A DNA stretch of 64,000 nucleotides from CANNDT01 sp945876205. GTDB taxonomy: Bacteria; Acidobacteriota; Vicinamibacteria; Vicinamibacterales; UBA2999. Positions 17,511-25,504 of the stretch are shown here, one piece after another. The stretch spans positions 1 through 64,000 of the forward strand of contig CANNDT010000012.1 of the NCBI GenBank assembly GCA_947503365.1. Reading direction: 5' to 3'. Numbering within the stretch: the stretch's first letter is position 1; every line of letters starts with the position of its first letter. The notes below the pieces were generated by a model. It did no database searches, had not been told where the DNA came from, and saw nothing but the letters and a program-made list of their open reading frames with translations. The position numbers and the translations under genes are program-made.

Positions 17511-17846
17511 TGGTCGCGGAGGACGCGGCCCGAGTCAATTCGCGGGCCCGCGCGTTCTGCCGATCGAGCGCCCGATCGAGACAGCGCCATGCCGACATCA
17601 CCCTTGCCTCGACGTGTCCGGCGCCAGGTCCACGGCACGGCGGAGGTGACGTCGACCAACGACAACGGTGCGGCGTCGTGGCGCCCGACGAGCCGAACGA
17701 TCCTCCCGCGAACGCGGCCTATCCGGGTTTCGGCGCGTTCGGAACGATCGACCCTGACAATAACTTTCCCCGCGTGCAAGTAGATTGGCGGAAAATTGGC
17801 CCCAGCGCCGACAACCGGTGTTGCTCTTTGCTTTGAGGATGTTGCG
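17511..17846. other. Spacer between receptor 3 and DLSGxW gene
   Basis: No gene is supported in these 336 bases. They hold the receptor 2-derived fragment at 17692-17778 and a GAGGA ribosome site just before 17847. I see no operator or strong promoter, so the downstream four-gene operon may depend on read-through from receptor 3 or on a promoter I cannot recognise. Confidence 0.55.
17692..17778 (+). pseudogene. 87-bp internal fragment of a receptor 2-like gene
   Basis: Bases 17692-17778 match 11946-12032 inside receptor 2 with about four mismatches. The matching part encodes the loop around NDPPANAAYPGFGAFGTIDP. Nothing on either side matches receptor 2. It is a relic of a receptor gene once present here, or a recombination patch. 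Confidence 0.8.
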
Positions 17847-18731
17847 ATGCGCGCTTGCCTGATGTCAGTGGTCGCGTTGTTCACATTGATTGGTCTGCCC
17901 CTCACGGCTGGGGCGCAAGCCTCGGCGGCGGCGCCCGCCGTCCCGCCGCCCGGGTACCTGGACCGGCCGAATTACCTCCCGCTCGGTCCCCCGCCAAACC
18001 TTCCTCCTTCTGCCGTCCCCGATTTGTCAGGCGACTGGGCCCGGGACAATCGGCCGGGGCGCCAGACCAACTCGCAGAGCCTGAGCGTGGCCGACAGGGG
18101 CGCGCAACGGCGAGGAAAGGAAGGCGATATCCCGTATGAGCCATGGGCGCTCGACTACACGATGAAGCAGGTGCCGCCGACAGGCGGACCCGACTCCAAG
18201 TTCGAGCTCACCACCGACCCGTACATTCACACGTGCGAGCCGTTGGGCGTGGGGCGGATTCACAACTATCCTGCCAAATATCGACTGGTCCAGACTCCCG
18301 AGGCGGTCTACATCCTCAACGAGGTCGGCCCCCAGTTCCGCGTCGTCTGGCTGAACACGAAACATCCGGCCGACCCGGATCCGCAATACCTCGGGCATTC
18401 AGTGGGCTGGTATGAGAATGGCGACACGCTGGTGGTCGACTCCGTTGGATTCAACGATCGCACGTGGCTGGATCAGCAGGGTCACCCTCATACGGAGAAG
18501 CTGCATTTCATCGAACGCTACAAGAGGGCGGATAGGGACAGCCTCGAATTGACGATGACGATCGACGATCCGGGCGCGTACACGAAGGCGTGGCAGGGCA
18601 ATTTGAACTTCACCACGTCGAATTCGGGCTTCCTGCGCTACCAGTGGGTCTGTTCCAGGCGCGACAACTACGACCACTTCGAAAAAGTCGGCGCCGCCGG
18701 CACCGTGGGAGATAGCAGTTTCAAGCGGTAA
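17847..18731 (+). CDS. Secreted DLSGxW-family protein
   Basis: The 294-residue product has a signal peptide ending AGAQ and a proline-rich stretch. Then come PDLSGDWARDN, RGKEGDIPYEPWALDYTMKQ, TCEPLGVGRIHNYPAKYR, LGHSVGWYENGDTLVVDSVG and IDDPGAYTKAW, with the tail VGDSSFKR. The start at 17847 has GAGGA about 7 bases upstream; a longer in-frame reading from 17796 lacks a signal and is rejected. It is the first gene of an operon with the molybdenum-hydroxylase pair (18757, 19224) and the VOC protein (21606), spaced by 25 bases. This suggests the family works alongside periplasmic oxidation, though no activity is known. The last 38 codons are duplicated at 13155-13271. Confidence 0.75.
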   Translation: MRACLMSVVALFTLIGLPLTAGAQASAAAPAVPPPGYLDRPNYLPLGPPPNLPPSAVPDLSGDWARDNRPGRQTNSQSLSVADRGAQRRGKEGDIPYEPWALDYTMKQVPPTGGPDSKFELTTDPYIHTCEPLGVGRIHNYPAKYRLVQTPEAVYILNEVGPQFRVVWLNTKHPADPDPQYLGHSVGWYENGDTLVVDSVGFNDRTWLDQQGHPHTEKLHFIERYKRADRDSLELTMTIDDPGAYTKAWQGNLNFTTSNSGFLRYQWVCSRRDNYDHFEKVGAAGTVGDSSFKR

Positions 18732-18756
18732 CACGACAACCGCAGGAAAGGACGTC

Positions 18757-19227
18757 ATGGCTCAGATCGCGTTGAAGGTCAACGGCCGCTCCCACACGCT
18801 GGACGTAGATCCGAGCACTCCTCTCCTGTATGTGCTCAGCGACGACCTCGAGCAGCACGGACCGAAGTTCGGCTGCGGTCTGGGTCAGTGCGGCGCCTGC
18901 ACCGTCATTTCCAACGGCAGGGCGATTCGTTCCTGCATCACGCCAGTTGGAACGATCGGTGGCGCCGATATCACGACGCTGGACGGCCTCGGGACTCCCG
19001 AAACCCCTCACCCTCTCCAGAAGGCGCTGATCGACGAGCAGGCAGCGCAGTGTGGATTTTGCCTGAGCGGCGTCATCATGACCGCCAAGGCATACCTGGA
19101 TCAGAATCCGAAAGCCACCGAACCGCAGATCAGGCAGGCGTTGTCAGGGGTGCTGTGCCGGTGCTTTACGCACACCCGAATGCTTCGCGCGATCAACCGC
19201 TACGCGCAGCAAGGGAGGACAGCATGA
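18757..19227 (+). CDS. (2Fe-2S) subunit of a molybdenum hydroxylase, IorA-like
   Basis: The 156-residue protein has an N-terminal plant-type ferredoxin domain with C40, C45, C48 and C60 (CGLGQCGAC...C). A C-terminal helical domain holds the second cluster at C99, C102, C134 and C136 (CGFC...CRC). This two-domain form is the electron-transfer subunit of xanthine-oxidase-family enzymes. It has no signal peptide of its own and would be exported by hitch-hiking with the Tat-tagged large subunit, as in isoquinoline 1-oxidoreductase-type two-subunit enzymes. Its stop overlaps the start of the next gene by 4 bases. There is no FAD subunit nearby, so electrons probably leave through a cytochrome or other envelope carrier. 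Confidence 0.88.
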   Translation: MAQIALKVNGRSHTLDVDPSTPLLYVLSDDLEQHGPKFGCGLGQCGACTVISNGRAIRSCITPVGTIGGADITTLDGLGTPETPHPLQKALIDEQAAQCGFCLSGVIMTAKAYLDQNPKATEPQIRQALSGVLCRCFTHTRMLRAINRYAQQGRTA

Positions 19228-21575
19228 AGCCGATGACTGTAGACGCGGCTGCTGCTCTCGAGCGTGCGTGTTTTTCGCGCCGGACATTCCTCAAGGGTTC
19301 CGGTGTCCTCATCGTCGGGTTCACGATGTCGGAGGTGGCCGGGCCACTGGGCCTGATGCCGGCCGTGACATCCGCTCAGGCACCGGCCGATCGCCGTACC
19401 CTGCTCGACTCCTGGATTGCGATTGCCGCCGACGGCACCGTCGTCGCCTATGCGGGCAAATGCGAGCTCGGCCAGGGGCTCTACACGGCCCAGACGCAGC
19501 TCGTCGCCGAAGAGCTCAGCGTGCCACTCGCCCGCGTCAGGCTGATTTCGTGCGACACGGCGCTGACGCCCGATCAGGGAACCACGTCGGGGGCACAGTC
19601 ACATCCGACCAACTTTCGCGACGCCAATCTCGCGCTCGCGGCAGCCAGCGCCCGCGAGGCGCTCGTTCGGCTCGGCGCCACGCGTCTGGGCGCGTCCGCC
19701 GATCAGATGACCATTTCGAATGGCGTGATTCGATCCAGGTTGGACGCGTCGCGCAGCGTCACCTACGGCGAGCTGATTGGCGGCAAGCGATTCGACATCC
19801 CGCTCGACGCGAATGCCAGGCGGAAACCGCACAGCGAGTGGTCGGTGCTCGGAACGCCGGCGCCCCGCGTGGATCTTCCTGACGTGATCACCGCGCGAGT
19901 CGAGTACGTGCACAACGTGCGCGTCCCTGGCATGCTGCACGGTCGGGTGGTGCGGCCGCCCACGGTTCGCGCGAACCTCGTCGGCATCGACGAGAGTTCT
20001 GCCAGGGCCATGCCGGGGTTCGTCAAGGTCGTCGTGAAGAAGAATTTCGTCGGAGTCGTCGCCGACAAACCGTGGCAGGCGAACCAGATCGCCAACGCGC
20101 TCAAAGTGACGTGGACCACCGGCGCCGCGCTGCCGGATCAGCGCCGCTACTACGAGTACCTGCGGAGGCAACCGACCCAGGACACGATCTGGGTCGATTC
20201 CGGCGATGTCGATGCGAAGCTGGCGAGTGCGGCCACCGTGCTGCGTTCCACCTATCTTCACCCCTACCAGATGCACGCCTCGATCGGAACGTCGTGTGGC
20301 GTAGCCGACGTCCAGGGCGACAACGTGCGCGTGTGGGCGGCGACGCAGAACGTCTACGGGCTTCGAAACAACCTGGCAATGATCCTTGGCATCAAGCCGG
20401 AGACCGTCCACGTGGTCTTCTCGCGCGGCTCGGGGTGTTACGGATTGAATGGTGTCGACGCCGTCTCATTTGATGCGGCGCTGATGTCACAGTCGGTCGG
20501 CAAGCCGGTTCGGGTGCAGCTGACCCGCAAGGACGAGATGGCGTGGGAAAACTATGGCGTCCCGTTTGTCATCGACCAGCGCGTCGGCCTCGATGCCAGC
20601 GGCACGATCGTCGCCTGGGACTATGAGAGCTGGACCGCCACGCGCGGCGGCCGCATCGGCAACGGCAATCCCGGGAACATCGTCACCGGCGTCCTCGTCG
20701 GCTTTCAGCCTCCGGCATTCGCGCCGCGGGCCGCGACGCCCGCCGCGGCGCCCTTCAACGACTCGAACCACGCGCCTGCCTACGTCATGGGGTGCGTCGG
20801 TGGCCAATGCGACGGCAAGGGCACGATTGCCAGTGAGCGCGCGATCGCGAAGCGCACGGAATCGGAATTCTTTACCGGGCCGTTGCGCTCGCCGAACCAG
20901 CTCCAGAACACGTTCGCGCACGAATCGTTCATGGACGAAATCGCCGCGCGCGTGAAAGCGGATCCAGTGGCCTACCGCCTGCGTCACCTGCGCGACCCGC
21001 GCCTGATCGATGTGGTCAATGCGGCGGCGAAGGCGGCGCGGTGGGACGCGCGGCCGTCGCCCGCACCCGGCAACCGGCGGACGGGGGTGGCTCGCGGCCG
21101 CGGCTTCGCGAGCGTCGGCATGGAAGCGGGCATTCACACGAATGGATGGGTGGCGACGGCTGTGGACGTTGAGGTCAACCAGGACAGCGGCGCCGTGGTG
21201 GTGAAACGTCTCGTCATCGCCAGTGACTGTGGTCCGATCTCCAATCCCGACGGTCTCAGGAACCAGCTCGAAGGCGCCGCGCTGCAGGGGCTGAGCCGCG
21301 CACTCTCGGAAGAAGTGACGTGGGACGCCCAGAAGATCACGTCGGTCGACTGGCGCACCTATCCGATTCTGTCGCTGGCTACCGAGATGCCCGTCGTGGA
21401 GACAGTGCTGATCGACCGGCCTGGCGAGAACGCGACCGGAGCCGGCGAGTACGCGTCAACCCCGATTGCTGCGGCGGTCGGCAACGCGATCTTCGATGCC
21501 ACGGGTGTGCGCCTCCGACAGGTGCCGTTTACGCCGGCGCGCCTGAAGGAGGCGCTGGCCACCCGAGCGACGTAG
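19224..21575 (+). CDS. Molybdopterin-binding subunit of a molybdenum hydroxylase, IorB-like
   Basis: The 783-residue protein carries a twin-arginine signal (SRRTFLKG, residues 18-25). The molybdenum-cofactor region includes GKCELGQGLYTAQTQLVAEE, the substrate-channel GSGCYGLNGVDAVSFDA, and the C-terminal GAGEYASTPIAAAVGNAI with the likely catalytic glutamate E742. The architecture with an N-terminal Tat signal and no separate FAD partner fits the isoquinoline 1-oxidoreductase beta / aldehyde-oxidase group, which hydroxylates heteroaromatic rings or aldehydes in the periplasm. The substrate cannot be told. The ATG overlaps the preceding stop (ATGA) with GGGAGG upstream; the longer open frame from 18888 is a shadow of the previous gene. 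Confidence 0.87.
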   Translation: MKPMTVDAAAALERACFSRRTFLKGSGVLIVGFTMSEVAGPLGLMPAVTSAQAPADRRTLLDSWIAIAADGTVVAYAGKCELGQGLYTAQTQLVAEELSVPLARVRLISCDTALTPDQGTTSGAQSHPTNFRDANLALAAASAREALVRLGATRLGASADQMTISNGVIRSRLDASRSVTYGELIGGKRFDIPLDANARRKPHSEWSVLGTPAPRVDLPDVITARVEYVHNVRVPGMLHGRVVRPPTVRANLVGIDESSARAMPGFVKVVVKKNFVGVVADKPWQANQIANALKVTWTTGAALPDQRRYYEYLRRQPTQDTIWVDSGDVDAKLASAATVLRSTYLHPYQMHASIGTSCGVADVQGDNVRVWAATQNVYGLRNNLAMILGIKPETVHVVFSRGSGCYGLNGVDAVSFDAALMSQSVGKPVRVQLTRKDEMAWENYGVPFVIDQRVGLDASGTIVAWDYESWTATRGGRIGNGNPGNIVTGVLVGFQPPAFAPRAATPAAAPFNDSNHAPAYVMGCVGGQCDGKGTIASERAIAKRTESEFFTGPLRSPNQLQNTFAHESFMDEIAARVKADPVAYRLRHLRDPRLIDVVNAAAKAARWDARPSPAPGNRRTGVARGRGFASVGMEAGIHTNGWVATAVDVEVNQDSGAVVVKRLVIASDCGPISNPDGLRNQLEGAALQGLSRALSEEVTWDAQKITSVDWRTYPILSLATEMPVVETVLIDRPGENATGAGEYASTPIAAAVGNAIFDATGVRLRQVPFTPARLKEALATRAT

Positions 21576-21605
21576 GAGAGCAGCGTCAACCTGAGGGACA
21601 CTTGT

Positions 21606-22106
21606 ATGCGAGACCTGCTGAAAAGTATCGTCATGCTGTCGGTCGGGATCGTCGTGGGAAGCGTCGTGACGGATCGGGGATTGGCGCAGCAGGCCGGCGC
21701 GACGGGCGTGCGAATGAACCATGTGGGCGTCAGCGTCAAGAACTTCGACGAATCCGTACGGTTCTACACGCAGACGCTGGGGTTCCGGGAGGCCTATCGC
21801 CTCCGCGACGACAACGGGAATCCGACGATGTCGTACATCCAAATCAGCCGCGAGACGTTTCTGGAGCTCGCACCGGCGAACGCGAATCGTCCGGCCGGCT
21901 TGAGCCACGTCGGGATCGAAGCCCACGACATCCAAGCCACCGTTGAGCAATTGCGACAGGCGGGGGCGCAGGTGCAGCCGCCGCGTTTTGCAGCCAACAC
22001 GAACGTGACGTTGACGAACGTGACCGATCCCCAGGGCATCCGGATCGAGTTCCTGCAGCTCAATCCGGACTCGCTGCAGAGGAAAGCGATCGAGGCCTGG
22101 AAGTAA
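21606..22106 (+). CDS. Secreted VOC-domain (glyoxalase-like) protein
   Basis: The 166-residue product has an N-terminal signal or anchor segment to about residue 27. A single vicinal-oxygen-chelate domain follows: MNHVGVSVKNFDESVRFYTQ, LGFREAYRL, ETFLELAPAN, LSHVGIEAHDIQATVEQL, and DPQGIRIEFLQL. Candidate metal ligands are the H of MNHVG, E in FLELAP, H in SHVGI and E in RIEFL. VOC enzymes include isomerases, lyases and ring-cleaving dioxygenases, and a secreted one next to a molybdenum hydroxylase could act on the oxidised product. It follows that subunit by 30 bases, so it is likely the last gene of the operon. Confidence 0.78.
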   Translation: MRDLLKSIVMLSVGIVVGSVVTDRGLAQQAGATGVRMNHVGVSVKNFDESVRFYTQTLGFREAYRLRDDNGNPTMSYIQISRETFLELAPANANRPAGLSHVGIEAHDIQATVEQLRQAGAQVQPPRFAANTNVTLTNVTDPQGIRIEFLQLNPDSLQRKAIEAWK

Positions 22107-22140
22107 CCGTCGCTCTAGAGCTTCCGCTAACCTGCGCCGG

Positions 22141-22196
22141 GCGCGCTGGATCAGGAAATTCTCAAGGCCAACGCCGCCGCCGCACAGAAGAAATAG
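22141..22196 (+). pseudogene. 56-bp copy of the HEDW gene 3' end
   Basis: Bases 22141-22196 match 9472-9527, the last codons of the HEDW-family gene of cassette I, at all but two positions, down to the stop codon. The encoded tail is ALDQEILKANAAAAQKK. No upstream part of the gene is present. Confidence 0.88.
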
Positions 22197-22213
22197 ACGC
22201 GAACGCGCGGTAC

Positions 22214-22297
22214 CGGACAGGTTCCTGAGCAACGCCTGCGCTCGCGGATCCTGTGGCGCCAGCCGGACCGCCTCGCGCGCCTGGGCGAGGGCGCCGC
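22214..22297 (-). pseudogene. Fragment resembling the 3' end of the TPR lipoprotein gene
   Basis: This stretch aligns with 26848-26933, the minus-strand 3' end of the TPR gene at 26835-27893, with roughly 80 percent identity by eye. It encodes part of the last TPR helix pair (LAQAREAVRLAP-like). It lies back to back with the HEDW fragment, so two unrelated gene tails are joined here. Confidence 0.65.
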
Positions 22298-22339
22298 AGG
22301 ACCGTGAATGTCCCGGGCCGGTGGCTTGACGCGGGCACC

Positions 22340-22384
22340 TACCTGCCTTCCGGTATTGCCACCAAACCGTGCGTGCGGTTCAAT
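22340..22384 (+). promoter_or_regulatory. Promoter with 7-2-7 operator, upstream of LPMO-like gene
   Basis: TACCTGC-CT-TCCGGTA (22340-22355) abuts TTGCCA (22356-22361), and TTCAAT follows after 17 bases at 22379-22384. The region to 22437 aligns with the receptor 2 promoter and leader (9550-9652), including the CTGAAGGAGTT block. It now precedes the LPMO-like gene by about 140 bases instead of a receptor. Confidence 0.6.
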
Positions 22385-22526
22385 CGTGCGTCTGCCACAT
22401 CATCGCCAGACGGGGCACGGCTGAAGGAGTTCTACTTCCAGGTGCGCTTCGCACCTCTTGCCCGAGCGACGTTGGTGCTGGCGTGCAAGGAACTCGGGCT
22501 TGGAAGACCTTCATGTGGAACTGGTG
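22385..22526 (+). other. Fused leader: receptor-type leader joined to LPMO-gene spacer
   Basis: The left part (to about 22437) matches the receptor 2 leader. The right part (from about 22443, TGCGCTTCG) matches the spacer found after receptor 2. The junction reads as the scar of a deletion that removed a whole receptor gene between its leader and its downstream spacer. No gene lies within. Confidence 0.6.
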
Positions 22527-23138
22527 ATGGCTTACCGCACGCATATGCTGATGGTGTCCATCGTGCTGCTTGTTGCCACCCAGGCGGCGGATGCGCACTT
22601 CACGCTGCTCGAACCGGCCTCGTGGCTCGTCGAGGACACCCGTGGTGATCCCCAGAAAGCGGCCCCGTGCGGTGGGACCTCTGCCGATGCCGGCACGCCG
22701 AGCGGCGCGATCACGAAGCTTCAGGGTGGCCGGCCGCTGCGCTTGAAAGTGCAGGAAACCGTTTTCCATCCCGGCCATTACCGAGTGGCCCTCGCGCGAA
22801 CGCGGGCGGCGCTTCCGCCGGATCCCGAGGTGACGACGAGAGCGAGCGACAGAGGGCCTCAATCGGTGTCGGCCGTCATCCAGAATCCGCCGCAGGCCCC
22901 GGTGCTGGCCGACGGATTGTTCGCCCACACCGCGCGCCCCGTGGGGCCGTGGGAAGCCGACATTCTGATTCCGAACATCGACTGCGAGAGGTGCACGATC
23001 CAGATCATTCAGTTCATGGCCGAGCACGGCCTCAATCGCGACGGCGACTTTTCGTACCATCATTGCGCGGACGTCCAGATCACCGCCGATCGCAACCGGC
23101 CGATGGATGAGCGCTGGGCGGTCGCCGCATCACGATAA
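22527..23138 (+). CDS. LPMO-like secreted protein (SCE4755-type)
   Basis: The 203-residue product has a signal peptide (to A23) with the cut predicted just before H24 (HFTLLEPASWLVEDTRGDP). This would leave the N-terminal histidine needed for a copper histidine brace. The partner histidine is probably H81 or H84 in FHPGHYRVAL, and there are paired cysteines (C48; IDCERCTIQI; HHCADV). The layout matches proteins annotated as SCE4755-family polysaccharide-monooxygenase-like; activity on polysaccharide is not proven for the group as far as I know. ATG 22527 is chosen because it opens the signal peptide; the ribosome site is weak. A fossil of its first codons lies downstream of receptor 2. The next gene begins 11 bases on. 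Confidence 0.72.
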   Translation: MAYRTHMLMVSIVLLVATQAADAHFTLLEPASWLVEDTRGDPQKAAPCGGTSADAGTPSGAITKLQGGRPLRLKVQETVFHPGHYRVALARTRAALPPDPEVTTRASDRGPQSVSAVIQNPPQAPVLADGLFAHTARPVGPWEADILIPNIDCERCTIQIIQFMAEHGLNRDGDFSYHHCADVQITADRNRPMDERWAVAASR

Positions 23139-23149
23139 GGCTTTTCCCT

Positions 23150-25087
23150 TTGTTGTTGGCGCTCTTCCACGGTTTAGCGCTGGGGGTTCCAGCCGACGCC
23201 GGCCAGCGGCCTGCCGCGGCACTCGCTGTGCCGCCGCGGGCCTCGAGTGCGGAGGCGGCCACGCCGCCGTCGTCGATGATGTCGCGAGACGCCGCGGGCG
23301 CCGTCACGCTCCGCGCGGTGCAGCTCACGGCGCCGCTTCGCATCGACGGCCGGCTGGACGAACCTCTCTATCGGGACGTGTCGCCGATTTCGGAGTTCAT
23401 CCAGGCCGAGCCGCAGGAGGGGAGCCCGGCGACCGAACGCACCGAGCTATGGCTTGCCTTCGACGAGGACAACGTCTACGTAACGTTCCGGTGCTTCGAA
23501 ACTGAGCCCGACCGCATGGTGGCCAAGGAGATGCGCCGCGACAACACGTCGATCTATTCGGGCGACGACAACGTCTCGTTCTTCTTCGACACGTTCCGCG
23601 ACCGGCGGAACGGATTCGAATTCACGGTGAATCCGATCGGGGGGCGGGTCGACGGCCAGACGACCGGCGAGCGCCAGTGGAACGGTGACTGGAACACCCT
23701 TTGGGATTTTCGGGTCGGCCGGTTCGAGGGCGGATGGATTGTCGAGACGGCCATCCCCTTCAAATCGCTCCGGTATCGCCCCGGCGTCGATCAGACCTGG
23801 GGGTTCAATGCGTTCCGGACGAGCCGGTGGAGGCACGAGTTGTCGTTCCTGATCCCCGTCCCGAAGGAGCGGGGCCAAGGGGGACTTCACATGGCATCGC
23901 TGGCGGCGCCGCTGGTCGGCATCAGCGCTCCCTCGGGCGCGAAGAACCTGGAGGTCAAGCCGTACGTGGTCGCGAACACAACGGGCCAGCGCACCGCAGG
24001 GAGCGACCTGGTCAACGATCTCGCCGGCGACTTCGGTGTCGACGTGAAGTACGGCGTGACGCAGAACGTGACCGCCGACCTGACCTACAACACCGACTTC
24101 GCCCAGGTCGAGGCGGATCTGCAGCAGGTCAATCTCACGCGCTTCAGCCTGTTCTTTCCTGAGAAACGCGAGTTCTTCCTCGAGAACGCCGGCACCTTCC
24201 AGTTCGGCGGCGCCGCCACCACCGGCGCCGGGGGCAGCGCCGATACGCCGATCCTCTTCTACAGCCGCCGCATCGGGCTCGAGGGCGGTCGTGCCGTGCC
24301 GGTCGACGCTGGTGGACGCGTGACGGGGCGTATTGGACCGTACACTGTCGGGCTCCTGAGCATTCAGACAGCCGACGACGCCGCGTCGGGCGCGGTGTCG
24401 ACCAATTCTTCCGTGGTCCGGGCCAAGCGCGATCTGTTCAGGCGCAGCAGCGTCGGTCTCATGGTGACCGGCCGGAATGCCGCTCAGGGCGGCGCCGGCG
24501 ACAACGTCGCGTACGGCGTCGACGGCACGTTCGCGTTTCTGACCAACCTGGCCGTCAACACGTACTGGGCGCGTACGGACACGAAGGGGCATTCCGGCGA
24601 CGACACCAGTTACCGGGTGCAGCTCTTCTGGCCCGGCGACCGCTATGGCATATCCGTGGAGCGCCTCGTTGTCGGTGAAAACTTCGACCCCGGCGTCGGG
24701 TTCGTGCGCCGCCGCGACTTGCGCCGGACCTTCGGCCAGGCGCGGTTCACCCCTCGTCCACCGTCCAGTCAGGTCGTCCGCAAGTACCTGTCGGGGGTCG
24801 CGGTCGCGCTCGTTGAAGATGGCGCCGGACGTCTCGAATCGCGGGAGCAGTCCGCCGACGTCGGGATCGAGTTCCAGAACGCCGACCGGTTCGGCCTCGA
24901 GTACACCCGCTCCTACGAGTTCCTCGCGTCGCCCTTCCGCCTCCCGTCCGGCGTGACGCTGCCGACCGGCGGGTACGACTTCGACAGCGTGCGCGTGAGT
25001 TTCAACCGCTCGGCGCAACATCGGCTCTCGGGCAACCCATCGAGCTCTTTGCCGAGGCCTTCAACATCACGAACGTCGTCAACGTGA
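23150..25087 (+). CDS. CBM9-like/DUF5916 outer-membrane protein, 3'-truncated
   Basis: The product has 645 residues. After a short signal region there is a carbohydrate-binding family 9-like domain at about 50-240 (APLRIDGRLDEPLYRD, ELWLAFDEDNVYVTFRC, NGFEFTVNPIGGRVDG). The DUF5916 barrel follows (VKYGVTQNVTADLTYNTDFAQVEAD, FFPEKREFFLENAGTFQFGG). The last about 25 residues (from the RLSGNPSSS segment) are frameshifted readings of receptor DNA: at about 25020 the gene runs out of frame into a receptor tail. Family members are usually longer, so the barrel is probably incomplete. The TTG start at 23150 has AAGG 9 bases upstream; it is the best I can find but is not strong. It follows the LPMO-like gene and may bind glycans with it. 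Confidence 0.7.
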   Translation: MLLALFHGLALGVPADAGQRPAAALAVPPRASSAEAATPPSSMMSRDAAGAVTLRAVQLTAPLRIDGRLDEPLYRDVSPISEFIQAEPQEGSPATERTELWLAFDEDNVYVTFRCFETEPDRMVAKEMRRDNTSIYSGDDNVSFFFDTFRDRRNGFEFTVNPIGGRVDGQTTGERQWNGDWNTLWDFRVGRFEGGWIVETAIPFKSLRYRPGVDQTWGFNAFRTSRWRHELSFLIPVPKERGQGGLHMASLAAPLVGISAPSGAKNLEVKPYVVANTTGQRTAGSDLVNDLAGDFGVDVKYGVTQNVTADLTYNTDFAQVEADLQQVNLTRFSLFFPEKREFFLENAGTFQFGGAATTGAGGSADTPILFYSRRIGLEGGRAVPVDAGGRVTGRIGPYTVGLLSIQTADDAASGAVSTNSSVVRAKRDLFRRSSVGLMVTGRNAAQGGAGDNVAYGVDGTFAFLTNLAVNTYWARTDTKGHSGDDTSYRVQLFWPGDRYGISVERLVVGENFDPGVGFVRRRDLRRTFGQARFTPRPPSSQVVRKYLSGVAVALVEDGAGRLESREQSADVGIEFQNADRFGLEYTRSYEFLASPFRLPSGVTLPTGGYDFDSVRVSFNRSAQHRLSGNPSSSLPRPSTSRTSST

Positions 25088-25185
25088 CCGGACAGGGCGA
25101 GAGTTACCTTCTCCCAACCTTCGGGCTGCCGACCGGCGCACAGGACGCGCGTCAGGTTCAGTGGGGTGCGCGGTACTCCTTCTGA
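25027..25185 (+). pseudogene. C-terminal fragment of a TonB-dependent receptor
   Basis: In the +1 frame relative to the DUF5916 gene, 25027-25185 encodes LGQPIELFAEAFNITNVVNV and then LPTFGLPTGAQDAR and VQWGARYSF before TGA. This is the standard last-strand ending of an Oar-like receptor, with its terminal phenylalanine. It has no start and no upstream barrel. The junction with the DUF5916 barrel at about 25020-25027 marks a deletion that fused two genes out of frame. Confidence 0.82.
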
Positions 25186-25504
25186 ATCTTGATTCGACAA
25201 CAGTCGTAGCTCCGAAAGGGTTGAGCGACCAGAGATGGGAGACCGCGGGCGGAAACGATGGCCACGTCAGCGTGCAGCGACTGCGCCCGGCAACTGGCGA
25301 TACCGGAAGTCCGGTAGACGATTCTCGAAGCGTGTCCGTCCCGGGTCACGGGAGGTGGTATATCGTGGGTACCTCCAGTTGCGGCGGGCTGAACCATCTG
25401 GATCGAAGTCCCCGCCCATTACCGCCGCGGGGGTATCTGGAAGCAGTTCGAGCGGCCTCCCGCGCATGGCAGACGCGGCAGCCATTTTGCGAAAGTGGGT
25501 CCAC
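25186..25504. other. Intergenic stretch with isolated operator
   Basis: No gene is seen in these 319 bases. They contain the near-perfect operator at 25301-25316. On the minus strand the region around it resembles the promoter region at 1497-1542 (TTGCCGGGC block), so it may be another displaced copy. The leader of the DUF6152 gene at 25505 fills the rest. Confidence 0.5.
25301..25316. promoter_or_regulatory. Near-perfect 7-2-7 operator without clear promoter
   Basis: TACCGGA-AG-TCCGGTA is the most symmetrical copy in the window, with both seven-base arms exact. Unlike the others it lacks an adjoining TTG on either strand (plus reads GAC, minus reads TCG). It lies 188 bases before the DUF6152 start at 25505. 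Confidence 0.6.
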
